Shown here: piece after piece, positions 1 to 7,992 of the stretch
Layout: every line of letters begins with the position of its first letter
How positions within the stretch are numbered: the first letter of the stretch is position 1
Assembly (NCBI GenBank): GCA_947456815.1
Contig: CANGTL010000001.1
Location: 62,001-126,000 of the forward strand
DNA length: 64,000 bases
From: Flavobacteriaceae bacterium
Lineage (GTDB): Bacteria; Bacteroidota; Bacteroidia; Flavobacteriales; Flavobacteriaceae
Direction: 5' to 3'
Translations under genes and position numbers: made by a program
Notes under the pieces: model-generated
The model's database searches: none
What the model was told of the DNA's origin: nothing
Seen by the model: only the letters and a program-made list of their open reading frames with translations

Positions 1-575
1 GAATTCTAGATTTTACAGCAGCATTATTCATATTGTTGCTTGTTTTGTTTCCCTTGTTACTAATATCAATGATAATATTGGCAGATACAAGAGGCCCATT
101 ATTTTTTCGTCAAGAGCGGGTCGGAAAGGGATTGACCTTTTTTAAAGTCTATAAATTCAGAACGATGACGCATGAGAAGAGAACCGTTGGCAGCAAACCC
201 ATTATCGGAAAAGCGGATGGGGTGACCAAAGTGGGTTATTATCTCAGAAGATATAAGATAGATGAATTACCTCAATTATTCAACGTGTTATTTGGTGATA
301 TGAGTTTGGTTGGACCAAGGCCTAGCATACCCGATCAGTTACTACAAATGACGGAAGAGGAAAAACAGCGTTATTCAGTTCGACCTGGCTTGACTGGTTT
401 GGCACAGATAAATGGAAACATTCATCTGAGTTGGAAGGAACGTTTTGTATACGATTTGAAATACGTTGATCACGTTAACTTCTGGAATGATTTAAAAATT
501 ATTTTCAGAACTGTATTTATTGTTATTTTAGGAGAACAAAAATTTCTTAACAAACCTTTGATGGATGAAAAATAA
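1..575 (+). CDS. Sugar transferase (initiating phosphoglycosyltransferase), 5'-truncated
   Basis: Monotopic phosphoglycosyltransferase of the PglC/WcaJ C-terminal type, which moves a sugar-1-phosphate from a UDP-sugar to undecaprenyl phosphate at the inner membrane and so starts glycan assembly. The frame is open from base 3, upstream of the first possible start (TTG at 33), and reads ILDFTAALF before the hydrophobic re-entrant segment, so the true start lies before the window. Family motifs are present: FFRQERVGKG, YKFRTM, the catalytic Asp-Glu pair in KIDELPQ, and GDMSLVGPRPS. The C-terminus has the usual RPGLTGLAQING. It overlaps the next gene by 11 bases. Substrate is not readable from sequence; a UDP-N-acetyl amino sugar is the usual donor for this short form. 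Confidence 0.9.
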   Translation, partial: ILDFTAALFILLLVLFPLLLISMIILADTRGPLFFRQERVGKGLTFFKVYKFRTMTHEKRTVGSKPIIGKADGVTKVGYYLRRYKIDELPQLFNVLFGDMSLVGPRPSIPDQLLQMTEEEKQRYSVRPGLTGLAQINGNIHLSWKERFVYDLKYVDHVNFWNDLKIIFRTVFIVILGEQKFLNKPLMDEK

Positions 576-1563
576 TATAGTCGAAAATCCGAAAATTATA
601 GTCATTGGTAGTGTAAATAGCAGTCGAAAAACACTCGAAAAACTCATCGAGCATGATTTGAAAGTTGTTGCAGTTTTGGGTTTACATCCAGAAGATGCAA
701 AAAATGTTTCTGGTTATTGTGATTTAAAAGAACTAAGCGAAAAAGCAAAAATTCCTTTTCAGTATTTCAGTAAAGTAAATGATTCGACGGTTGTTGACTT
801 TGTGAAATCAAAAAATCCAGATTTAGTTTTCGTAGTGGGTTTATCACAAATGATTCGCGAGGAGTTGTTAGAAATTCCCAAATATGGTCTCATAGGTTAC
901 CATCCAACGCGTTTGCCTGAAGGAAGAGGAAGGGGAGCTATGGCTTGGATAATTTTAGGAAAAGCTCAAGGAGCGGCATCATTTTTTAAGATGGATGAAG
1001 GTATGGATTCGGGGTCGATTTGGACACAAGTAAATTATGATGTAGATGAAAATGACGATGCAACTTCGGTAGTACGTCAAATCTTAACAGCGATAGACAA
1101 AGCCCTTGACTCCGTTTTGCCAGATCTTAAGAAAGGAGTTTTCTTCACCACACCTCAAGACGAATCAAAAGCTACGTATTTAGGGAGACGTATTCCAGAG
1201 GATGGACTGATAAACTGGAAAGATTCTGCAGTTGAAATTCATCGCTTGATTCGAGCAACAACTAAGCCGCTACCAGGAGCCTATACTTATCTGGGAACAA
1301 AAAAAATAATTATTTGGAAGGCATCGTTATCAAATGTCAAGAATCATTTGGGTTGTATTGGTAGAATTTTAATTGCCGACGATAATTATGGGATTCATAT
1401 TCAAACTGGCGAGGGATTATTAAAACTAGAGATAATAGAAGGTGTAGATATTAATGAGTTGAAAGTTGGTAATACATTAGGGTTCAACTTCGAAAAGGAA
1501 TATTTTAAACTTTTTGAAAGGGTAAGAATGATTGAAAATCAAAATATAAATGGGAATGAATAA
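565..1563 (+). CDS. Formyltransferase-family protein (methionyl-tRNA/sugar N-formyltransferase-like)
   Basis: A 332-residue protein with the two-domain layout of N10-formyltetrahydrofolate-dependent formyltransferases: catalytic domain to about residue 205 and a C-terminal FMT_C-like domain (YLGRRIPEDGLINW, then HRLIRATTKPLPGAYT). The active-site segment is GYHPTRLPEGRGRG (His113), with the expected Asp in MDEGMDSG (Asp148). The Asn that usually sits two residues before the His is Gly111 here. Its place between sugar transferases, and overlap of both neighbours by 11 and 14 bases, points to formylation of an amino sugar, not initiator tRNA. That is inference; the sugar is unknown. The start is the ATG inside the end of the preceding gene. 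Confidence 0.82.
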   Translation: MKNNIVENPKIIVIGSVNSSRKTLEKLIEHDLKVVAVLGLHPEDAKNVSGYCDLKELSEKAKIPFQYFSKVNDSTVVDFVKSKNPDLVFVVGLSQMIREELLEIPKYGLIGYHPTRLPEGRGRGAMAWIILGKAQGAASFFKMDEGMDSGSIWTQVNYDVDENDDATSVVRQILTAIDKALDSVLPDLKKGVFFTTPQDESKATYLGRRIPEDGLINWKDSAVEIHRLIRATTKPLPGAYTYLGTKKIIIWKASLSNVKNHLGCIGRILIADDNYGIHIQTGEGLLKLEIIEGVDINELKVGNTLGFNFEKEYFKLFERVRMIENQNINGNE

Positions 1564-2233
1564 AAGCATTTTAGTAATCGCACCGCATTGCGACGATGAA
1601 ATTTTAGGTTGTGGGGGTACAATGTCTAAACATATTGCCAATGGTCATCATGTGTATGTTGCAATTGTCACTAATGGGCACATAGGTGCGCCCGAATTAT
1701 TTTCTAAAGAAGGAACCGAAAAAGTACGTTCGGAAGCATTGGCTGCACATAAAATTCTGGGTGTTGAGGATACTTTCTTCCTAGATTTTCCCGCACCTCG
1801 TCTGGACACGATTCCATCATATCAGCTCTCAAATGTTATTGCTAAAATAATAAATGAAAAGCAAATAGAAATTCTGTATCTTCCGCATCGCGGAGACATT
1901 CACAAGGATCACCGCATTACGTATGAAGCAGCTTTGGTTGCAGCTAGACCAATTAATAATAGTCCAGTAAAGAAAATTCTTTCCTACGAGACCTTGTCTG
2001 AAACAGAATGGGCGCCACCTTTCGGAGATGATGCATTTATTCCGACGATTTTTGAAAACATAGAAGGTCATCTTGAAAAAAAATTAGAAGCATTCATGTG
2101 TTTTTCAACACAAATTAAAGAATTTCCACATCCACGCTCGTTAAAAAACATAGAAGTTTTATCGAACTTTAGGGGAGCTACTGTCGGAAAAACAAACGTG
2201 GAGTGCTTTATGTTGATTCGAGAAATCATTTAA
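1550..2233 (+). CDS. PIG-L/LmbE-family deacetylase
   Basis: Zinc-dependent N-acetyl-sugar deacetylase family (GlcNAc-PI deacetylase, MshB, BshB). Of 227 residues, the first metal motif is PHCDDEILGCGGT (His13, Asp16 as ligands, Asp15 as likely base) and the second is PHRGDIHKDHR (His121 as third ligand). No signal peptide is visible, so the enzyme is probably cytoplasmic and acts on a nucleotide sugar or lipid-linked sugar. The ATG at 1550 overlaps the formyltransferase by 14 bases; an ATG six bases later is equally possible. Coupling with a formyltransferase suggests removal of an acetyl group followed by re-acylation, which is inference. Confidence 0.88.
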   Translation: MGMNKSILVIAPHCDDEILGCGGTMSKHIANGHHVYVAIVTNGHIGAPELFSKEGTEKVRSEALAAHKILGVEDTFFLDFPAPRLDTIPSYQLSNVIAKIINEKQIEILYLPHRGDIHKDHRITYEAALVAARPINNSPVKKILSYETLSETEWAPPFGDDAFIPTIFENIEGHLEKKLEAFMCFSTQIKEFPHPRSLKNIEVLSNFRGATVGKTNVECFMLIREII

Positions 2234-2243
2234 AAAAACATTT

Positions 2244-3320
2244 ATGAAAATATTAATTACTGGCGTCGGCGGACCCACACCAAGAAGTTTTGCCATTGCA
2301 TTAAAAAAATATTCGTTCTATAAACGATTTGAATTAATAGGGACAGACGTAAATCCACTTGCCATTGGATTATATCAAAATGAATTATTTAACAAGACTT
2401 ATGTTGTTCCTCGTGCTTCCGACAGTAATTATTGGAATGTAATGGAATCAATTTTAGTGGAAAATAGTATTGATATTGCCATTATTTTGCCGGAATTAGA
2501 GGTAATGGAATGGAGTAAAAGAAAAGAAACAAGAACTTTACCTTGTAAGGCTTTAATTCCCGACATATCAATGGCTGAATTATTGGTCGATAAATCAAAA
2601 ATGACGGAAATCCTGAAAGACCTAGATATTGTACCTCCTTCAGTAACTTTTTCACGAGATATTGAAAATTTGAAAGAAGTTTTTGAAGTATTAAAAGGTG
2701 ATTTTTGGGTCAGAAGTACTAGTGGTACAAGCGGTTTGGGGTCGTTGAAAGTTAAAGATGAAGATTCTCTTAAGAATTGGATTCAGATCAATCCAAACGT
2801 TGAACAATTTATTGCAAGCAAATTTTTGTCTGGCCGAAATTTAGCATGTAAGATGCTATACTTCAATGGAAATTTATTGCGAACAGCTTGCGCAGAAAGA
2901 GTCAATTATATCATGGCAAAAGTTGCACCGTCAGGAATTACTGGAAATACTTCGTTTGGACGATTGTTGAACGAACCAAGTTTGATTTCAGAAGCCAAAC
3001 GAGCGATGGATTATCTTTTTCAATTTACAGGAGCAAAACAGCATGGTTTTTTTACTGTTGATTTTAAAGAAGATGAAAACGGCAAACCATATATTACAGA
3101 AATTAACGTTCGTCATGTAGCATTTACTCAATGTTTTGCTGCAGGGGGTGCTAATTTCGCTTCCGATACAGTACGGTTGTTAAATGATGATCCTACATTC
3201 GAAAATCAGTACAAAATGTACGAATTCGAAAAAGATTTAATTTTCTTAAGAGATGTCGATTCAATTCCAATTCTAATGAAAGAAGGGGAATTACTAAAAG
3301 GAATTTTTAATGCAAAATAA
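2244..3320 (+). CDS. ATP-grasp enzyme, carbamoyl-phosphate-synthase-like
   Basis: A 358-residue protein with an N-terminal Rossmann-like pre-ATP-grasp domain (MKILITGVGGPTPRSFAIAL) and an ATP-grasp fold. The phosphate-binding loop is STSGTSGLGS near residues 157-166, and the Mg-binding strand reads TEINVRH near residue 290. Members join a carboxylate to an amine or thiol through an acyl phosphate. The family is broad and the substrate cannot be named. Eleven bases separate it from the deacetylase gene, so it likely shares a transcript and may attach an amino acid or other acid to the amine freed by the deacetylase, or make a precursor for it. Confidence 0.78.
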   Translation: MKILITGVGGPTPRSFAIALKKYSFYKRFELIGTDVNPLAIGLYQNELFNKTYVVPRASDSNYWNVMESILVENSIDIAIILPELEVMEWSKRKETRTLPCKALIPDISMAELLVDKSKMTEILKDLDIVPPSVTFSRDIENLKEVFEVLKGDFWVRSTSGTSGLGSLKVKDEDSLKNWIQINPNVEQFIASKFLSGRNLACKMLYFNGNLLRTACAERVNYIMAKVAPSGITGNTSFGRLLNEPSLISEAKRAMDYLFQFTGAKQHGFFTVDFKEDENGKPYITEINVRHVAFTQCFAAGGANFASDTVRLLNDDPTFENQYKMYEFEKDLIFLRDVDSIPILMKEGELLKGIFNAK

Positions 3321-3372
3321 ACACAGCTTGCAAGAAAGTTTAATACTTTTTAGCACAATAAATAACTAAGAA

Positions 3373-3924
3373 TTGAAACGAATTTTTGATATTTTCTTTT
3401 CGATTTTCATTTTGATACTATTTAGCTGGTTGCTAATTATTTGTTATTTGATAGCTTCTTTTGAAACCCAATCAAATGGTATTTTTATGCAACAAAGAGT
3501 CGGGCAATTCGGGCGTTTTTTTATTATATATAAATTCAAAACTATTCATCCCAGAACTCACAAAGTTACCTATATTGGCAACTTTCTACGAAAGTATAAA
3601 CTAGATGAATTTCCACAATTTGTAAATGTATTGATTGGTGAAATGTCAGTAGTGGGTCCACGGCCGGATGTTCCGGGTTATTATGATAAATTGAAGGGTG
3701 AGAATCGGAAAATACTGGAATTGAAACCAGGAATAACTAGCGAGGCATCAATCAAATATAGTAGCGAAGATGCTTTATTGAGTCAGCAAGAAAATCCCAC
3801 ACTTTACAATGACACAGTTATTTTTCCAGACAAAGTAAAAATGAATCTGCTTTACTATTATCAACACAATTTCTGCGGAGATTTGAGAATTATCTTGCAA
3901 ACCATTCTTAGCAGTATCAGATAA
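3373..3924 (+). CDS. Sugar transferase, second initiating phosphoglycosyltransferase
   Basis: Complete 183-residue member of the same superfamily as the partial gene at the window start. It starts at a TTG (no in-frame ATG upstream) and the product begins MKRIFDIFFS, exactly like the family N-terminus. Visible motifs: one re-entrant membrane segment (about 7-29), QQRVGQFGRFF, YKFKT, the catalytic Asp-Glu in KLDEFPQ, and GEMSVVGPRPD. The C-terminal part (KPGITSEASIKYSSED, then PDKVKMNLLYYY) follows a subgroup common in Bacteroidetes gene clusters. It would place a sugar phosphate on undecaprenyl phosphate. Relative to the first transferase the middle is shortened. Donor sugar unknown. Confidence 0.88.
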   Translation: MKRIFDIFFSIFILILFSWLLIICYLIASFETQSNGIFMQQRVGQFGRFFIIYKFKTIHPRTHKVTYIGNFLRKYKLDEFPQFVNVLIGEMSVVGPRPDVPGYYDKLKGENRKILELKPGITSEASIKYSSEDALLSQQENPTLYNDTVIFPDKVKMNLLYYYQHNFCGDLRIILQTILSSIR

Positions 3925-3983
3925 AAAAAAGAGGCTTTAAAAAAGAATAGTTGTTATACGTACTATAATTAAATTTAAAAATA

Positions 3984-5123
3984 ATGAGTGAATCAAAAAT
4001 CTGGCTATCTTCACCTCATATGGGAGGGAACGAGAAAAAGTATGTCCAAGAGGCTTTTGATACCAACTGGGTAGCACCCCTTGGGCCAAATGTCACTGGT
4101 TTTGAAAGTGATTTAGAAAGCTATTTTGACGATGAAAAGCACATTGCTGCTCTGAGTTCAGGAACTGCTGCGATTCATTTAGGGCTTGTATTGCTTAACG
4201 TCAAAGCTGGGGATGAAGTAATTTGTCAAAGTTTTACTTTTTCTGCTTCCGCCAATCCGATTTTATACCAAGGGGCACACCCAATTTTTGTAGATAGCGA
4301 ACCTGATACCTGGAATATTTGTCCAGTTGCACTCGAAGAAGCAATTGTTGATAGAATTGCAAAAGGTAAGAAACCCAAGGCGATTATTGCGGTACATCTA
4401 TACGGAATGCCTTTTAAAGTAGACGAAATAAAAGAGATTGCTTCAAGATTTGAAATTCCAATCTTGGAAGATAGCGCAGAAGCCTTAGGAAGTATGTATA
4501 AAGGTAAAAAATGTGGTACATTTGGGGATATTGGTGTTTTATCTTTTAATGGCAACAAAATTATCACTACTTCTGGTGGTGGTGCATTAGTTGCTTCAAT
4601 TAAAGAAGTAAAGGATAAAGCAATTTTTTTTTCAACTCAATCTCGTGATCAAGCCCCTCACTACCAACACTCTGAAATTGGTTTTAATTATCGTTTGAGT
4701 AATATTTGTGCAGGTATTGGTAGAGGACAGATGGAAGTTTTAGATGATCATATTGCAATGCGTCGAGAAATGCATAAGTTTTATTTAGATTATTTTGAAG
4801 ATGTAGACGGAGTTACAGTTTTTAATGAGCCTAATAGTAACTATTATTCTAATCATTGGTTGTCGGCAATACTAATTGAACCCTCAATAACTGGCGGAAA
4901 AAACAGAGAGGATTTGAGACTTTTTATGGAGCAAGAAAACATAGAATGTCGCCCATTATGGAAGCCGATGCATTTGCAGCCAGTTTTTGATAAGTGTCCG
5001 TATTATGGAGGAATGATTGCCGAAAATTTATTTAATTTAGGATTGTGTTTGCCATCTGGGTCGAATTTGCGAACAGATGATAAAAAAAGAATTCAGAATG
5101 CGTTGGATACTTTTTTTAAATAA
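3984..5123 (+). CDS. DegT/DnrJ/EryC1/StrS-family sugar aminotransferase
   Basis: PLP-dependent nucleotide-sugar aminotransferase, 379 residues. The cofactor lysine is Lys192 in SFNGNKIITTSGGG; the ring-binding Asp is Asp163 in ILEDSAEALG; the phosphate-binding segment is ALSSGTAAIHL. The family converts 4-keto (or 3-keto) nucleotide sugars to amino sugars with glutamate as donor. The next gene encodes a membrane 4,6-dehydratase, the enzyme that makes 4-keto-6-deoxy sugars, so the two resemble the PglF-PglE pair of bacillosamine-type synthesis. This would give a UDP-4-amino-4,6-dideoxy sugar, a usual precursor of bacillosamine or legionaminic acid. Confidence 0.9.
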   Translation: MSESKIWLSSPHMGGNEKKYVQEAFDTNWVAPLGPNVTGFESDLESYFDDEKHIAALSSGTAAIHLGLVLLNVKAGDEVICQSFTFSASANPILYQGAHPIFVDSEPDTWNICPVALEEAIVDRIAKGKKPKAIIAVHLYGMPFKVDEIKEIASRFEIPILEDSAEALGSMYKGKKCGTFGDIGVLSFNGNKIITTSGGGALVASIKEVKDKAIFFSTQSRDQAPHYQHSEIGFNYRLSNICAGIGRGQMEVLDDHIAMRREMHKFYLDYFEDVDGVTVFNEPNSNYYSNHWLSAILIEPSITGGKNREDLRLFMEQENIECRPLWKPMHLQPVFDKCPYYGGMIAENLFNLGLCLPSGSNLRTDDKKRIQNALDTFFK

Positions 5124-5188
5124 TTAATGTAAAAAGAGAGTCGGATTTACTTAAAAATGTTATTTTTATCTTAAATTATTAATTATAA

Positions 5189-7135
5189 ATGAGAAATACT
5201 GTTTTTAAAGCACTAAAAAATAGTGTTTTAAGTAAAAGATTTCGAAGCATTGGATACTTGCCAAGGTGGATTATTTTTGCTATTGATGTATTTATTATAC
5301 TGTTAGCAAGTATTATTACTTATGTCATTATTTATAGCTTGTCCAATTTACGCTATAATTATTTTGGCATGGCTACTCGTTATGGTCTGATTATTATAGT
5401 TAATGCTATTTTCTTTTTAGTTTACAGAACCTATGCGGGAATTATAAGGCATTCTACATTTATTGATGGAGTTAAACTCTTGATTTCCACTTCAACATCA
5501 TACTTGTTTTTGCTTCTTATAAATTTTTCTTGTAAAATATTTTTTGATAAAGTTGTATTTGTAACAGCTGGCTTGTTCATCAATTATATTCTTTCCTTTT
5601 TGTTACTTTTTTTATTTCGTATTTTAATCAAGTACCTTTTCGAGAAGTATATTCATTTTGAAGATGGTAAAAAGTTGATTAATGCTGTAATTTATGGATC
5701 CGATGCAAATGCAATTTCGGTGGCAAATGCATTAAGAACGGAGACTCCTAGTCGTTTTAAGTTAAAAGGGTTTATTGACAAATTTAATCAGACTGCTACT
5801 TCTAAGAGCATTTTGAATTTACCGATTATCAATCAAAATAAGAAAATCTATGTAATTCTTAGGTCATTAAAAGCAGATGCTTTGATTATCGCAGAGAAAG
5901 GTCTCAGCACTGAAGAGACTATTGCTCTGGTTGAAGAATGTTTAGAATTTAACTTTAAAGTATTTACTATTCCAGTTATTACTGACTGGGAAGATGAAAA
6001 GCAAATTTCAAATAAAGTGAAAAGCTTTCAAATTGAGGATTTGTTAGATAGAAAGCCAATTGTGTTAGATACAAGAGCAATCTCAACTCAACTTGAAGGG
6101 AAGACGGTTATGATTACTGGAGCAGCGGGCTCTATTGGAAGTGAAATTACACGTCAAATATTGTCTTTTAATCCTAAGAAAATTATCATACTAGACCAAG
6201 CAGAAACGCCTTTACATAATCTCGGTTTGGAAATCAAGCCAATAAATAAGAACGTGATATTGAAGTTAGTTTTGGCTGATGTTAGAAATAAGAAAGAACT
6301 CGAAATGGTTTTTGAAAAATTTAAGCCAAACGTCGTATATCATGCTGCAGCATATAAACATGTTCCATTGATGGAAGAAAACCCTTCACAAGCAGTATAC
6401 ACCAACGTAATGGGCACAAAAAATTTAGCAGATTTGTCAATAGAATACGGTGTGGATTGTTTTGTAATGGTTTCAACAGATAAGGCTGTAAATCCAAGTA
6501 GTGTAATGGGGGCAAGTAAACGAATTGCTGAAAAGTACGTTCAAGCTTTAAATCATTCACCAAATGTTGATGCTAATTCTTCTAAAACAAAATTTATAAC
6601 GACACGATTTGGAAATGTGCTAGGTTCAAATGGCTCTATTGTACCCTTATTTACAAAGCAAATAGAAGAAGGTGGTCCGTTAACCATAACACATCCAGAC
6701 ATCATACGTTATTTTATGACTATTCCAGAGGCCTGCCAGTTGGTATTAGAAGCTGCAGCAATGGGAAAAGGCGGAGAGATTTTTATTTTCGATATGGGGC
6801 AACCAGTAAAGATTATTGATTTAGCCAAAAAAATGATTCGATTGGCTGGATTTATACCATATAAAGAAATTGATATAAAGATTATTGGTTTAAGACCTGG
6901 AGAAAAGTTATATGAAGAGTTACTAAATGATTCTTCTAAAACTTTATCTACACATAATGATAAGATCATGATTGCACAAGAAATGCAGGAAGAATATAGT
7001 ACGATTCATACAGCCACGTTGGCTTTATTACAAAGTATAGAACAAAGTTCAAATGTAGATGTTGTAGCAGCTATGAAAAGAATAGTACCAGAGTTTAAAA
7101 GCATGAATTCCGTTTTTGAAAACTTAGATGTTTAA
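5189..7135 (+). CDS. Membrane-bound nucleotide-sugar 4,6-dehydratase (PglF/WbpM/CapD type)
   Basis: A 648-residue protein with four N-terminal membrane segments (about residues 27-150), a CoA-binding-like Rossmann domain, then a short-chain dehydrogenase domain. The NAD-binding motif is TGAAGSIGSE at 310-319. The catalytic region is STDKAVNPSSVMGASKR (429-445), with the Met/Lys pair typical of this branch (Met440, Lys444) in place of Tyr/Lys. It would convert UDP-GlcNAc to a UDP-4-keto-6-deoxy hexose at the inner membrane face, feeding the aminotransferase just upstream. Length and layout are full for the family. An unusually long A/T-rich spacer (65 bases) precedes it. Confidence 0.92.
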   Translation: MRNTVFKALKNSVLSKRFRSIGYLPRWIIFAIDVFIILLASIITYVIIYSLSNLRYNYFGMATRYGLIIIVNAIFFLVYRTYAGIIRHSTFIDGVKLLISTSTSYLFLLLINFSCKIFFDKVVFVTAGLFINYILSFLLLFLFRILIKYLFEKYIHFEDGKKLINAVIYGSDANAISVANALRTETPSRFKLKGFIDKFNQTATSKSILNLPIINQNKKIYVILRSLKADALIIAEKGLSTEETIALVEECLEFNFKVFTIPVITDWEDEKQISNKVKSFQIEDLLDRKPIVLDTRAISTQLEGKTVMITGAAGSIGSEITRQILSFNPKKIIILDQAETPLHNLGLEIKPINKNVILKLVLADVRNKKELEMVFEKFKPNVVYHAAAYKHVPLMEENPSQAVYTNVMGTKNLADLSIEYGVDCFVMVSTDKAVNPSSVMGASKRIAEKYVQALNHSPNVDANSSKTKFITTRFGNVLGSNGSIVPLFTKQIEEGGPLTITHPDIIRYFMTIPEACQLVLEAAAMGKGGEIFIFDMGQPVKIIDLAKKMIRLAGFIPYKEIDIKIIGLRPGEKLYEELLNDSSKTLSTHNDKIMIAQEMQEEYSTIHTATLALLQSIEQSSNVDVVAAMKRIVPEFKSMNSVFENLDV

Positions 7136-7187
7136 TTTTATTTATCTAAAGTTTTCATTTGAATCATCATTTTAATTCTTGAAAAAC

Positions 7188-7195
7188 TATATTTG
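7188..7195 (+). promoter_or_regulatory. Promoter -7 box for the export genes
   Basis: TATATTTG matches the Bacteroidetes -7 consensus TAnnTTTG. No well-placed TTG is found 17-23 bases upstream; the nearest is at 7159. The box covers a TTG at 7193 that would otherwise extend the next gene, so that codon cannot be the start on this transcript. Confidence 0.6.
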
Positions 7196-7213
7196 CACAC
7201 TCAATTACAAATT

Positions 7214-7981
7214 ATGAAATCATCAATTAAAGCTTTTTTTTTATTTCTTCTCATTACTCTTTTTCTAGCCTCATGTGTCTCTAGAAAGAAGATTGTATAT
7301 TTGCAAGGGATTGATGATAAAAAAAGTTATGAAAACGCATTGCGTTATGAGCCGACTTTACAACCAGATGATTTATTGTCGATTATTGTAGCTGCTGAAA
7401 ATCCAGAAGTTACTTTGCCGTTTAATTTGCCCCAAATTCAAGGTAATTATGAATTAAGTGCTAGTCAAAATAACATTAAGACTTATTTGATTGATAATGA
7501 TGGATTTATTGATTTTCCTGTAGTAGGAAAATTGAAAATAGGAGGTTTGAATAGAACTCAAGCCATTGCTAAGTTGACTGAAATGATTTCACTATACATT
7601 GAAAATCCTATTTTGAATCTTAGAATTTTGAATTTTAAAGTGTCTGTACTAGGAGAAGTCACCAAACCAGGTGCTTACACCATACCAAGTGAAAGAATTA
7701 CATTATTAGAGGCTTTGAGCCTTGCAGGTGATTTAAGTATCTATGGGAAGCGAGATAATATTTTAGTTATTCATGAAAAGGAAGGGATAAAGACCTATAC
7801 TAGAGTTGATCTTACTAAAATAGATATCTTAAACTTAAGTAATTATTATTTATCACAAAATGACATCATTTTTGTTGAGCCTAATAAAACAAAGATCAAT
7901 ACTTCTGCAATAGGTCCAAATGCCAATTTATACATTTCAGGTTTAACAGTTTTAGTCTCCTTAATATTGCTACTTAAATAA
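7214..7981 (+). CDS. Polysaccharide export lipoprotein, Wza/BexD type
   Basis: Outer-membrane polysaccharide export protein, about 255 residues. The product begins MKSSIKAFFLFLLITLFLASC, a lipoprotein signal with lipobox LASC. The Poly_export domain follows (LQPDDLLSIIV), then SLBB-like segments (VSVLGEVTKPGAYTIPSE; LVIHEKEGIKTYTRVDL), and the chain ends in a hydrophobic helix (LYISGLTVLVSLILLLK), a candidate outer-membrane span. The ATG at 7214 is preferred because a longer frame from TTG at 7193 starts inside the promoter and would hide the signal peptide. It lies 11 bases before the tyrosine kinase gene, the standard Wza-Wzc pairing for export across the envelope. Confidence 0.9.
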   Translation: MKSSIKAFFLFLLITLFLASCVSRKKIVYLQGIDDKKSYENALRYEPTLQPDDLLSIIVAAENPEVTLPFNLPQIQGNYELSASQNNIKTYLIDNDGFIDFPVVGKLKIGGLNRTQAIAKLTEMISLYIENPILNLRILNFKVSVLGEVTKPGAYTIPSERITLLEALSLAGDLSIYGKRDNILVIHEKEGIKTYTRVDLTKIDILNLSNYYLSQNDIIFVEPNKTKINTSAIGPNANLYISGLTVLVSLILLLK

Positions 7982-7992
7982 TAGATAAAATA

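Noticed and set aside
4226..4567. Open frame of 113 codons on the minus strand
   Set aside because: It lies wholly inside the aminotransferase gene, which has full catalytic motifs; the antisense product has no recognisable motif.
7193..7213. TTG at 7193 as start of the export lipoprotein
   Set aside because: It falls within the -7 promoter box, and the ATG at 7214 gives a clean lipoprotein signal.
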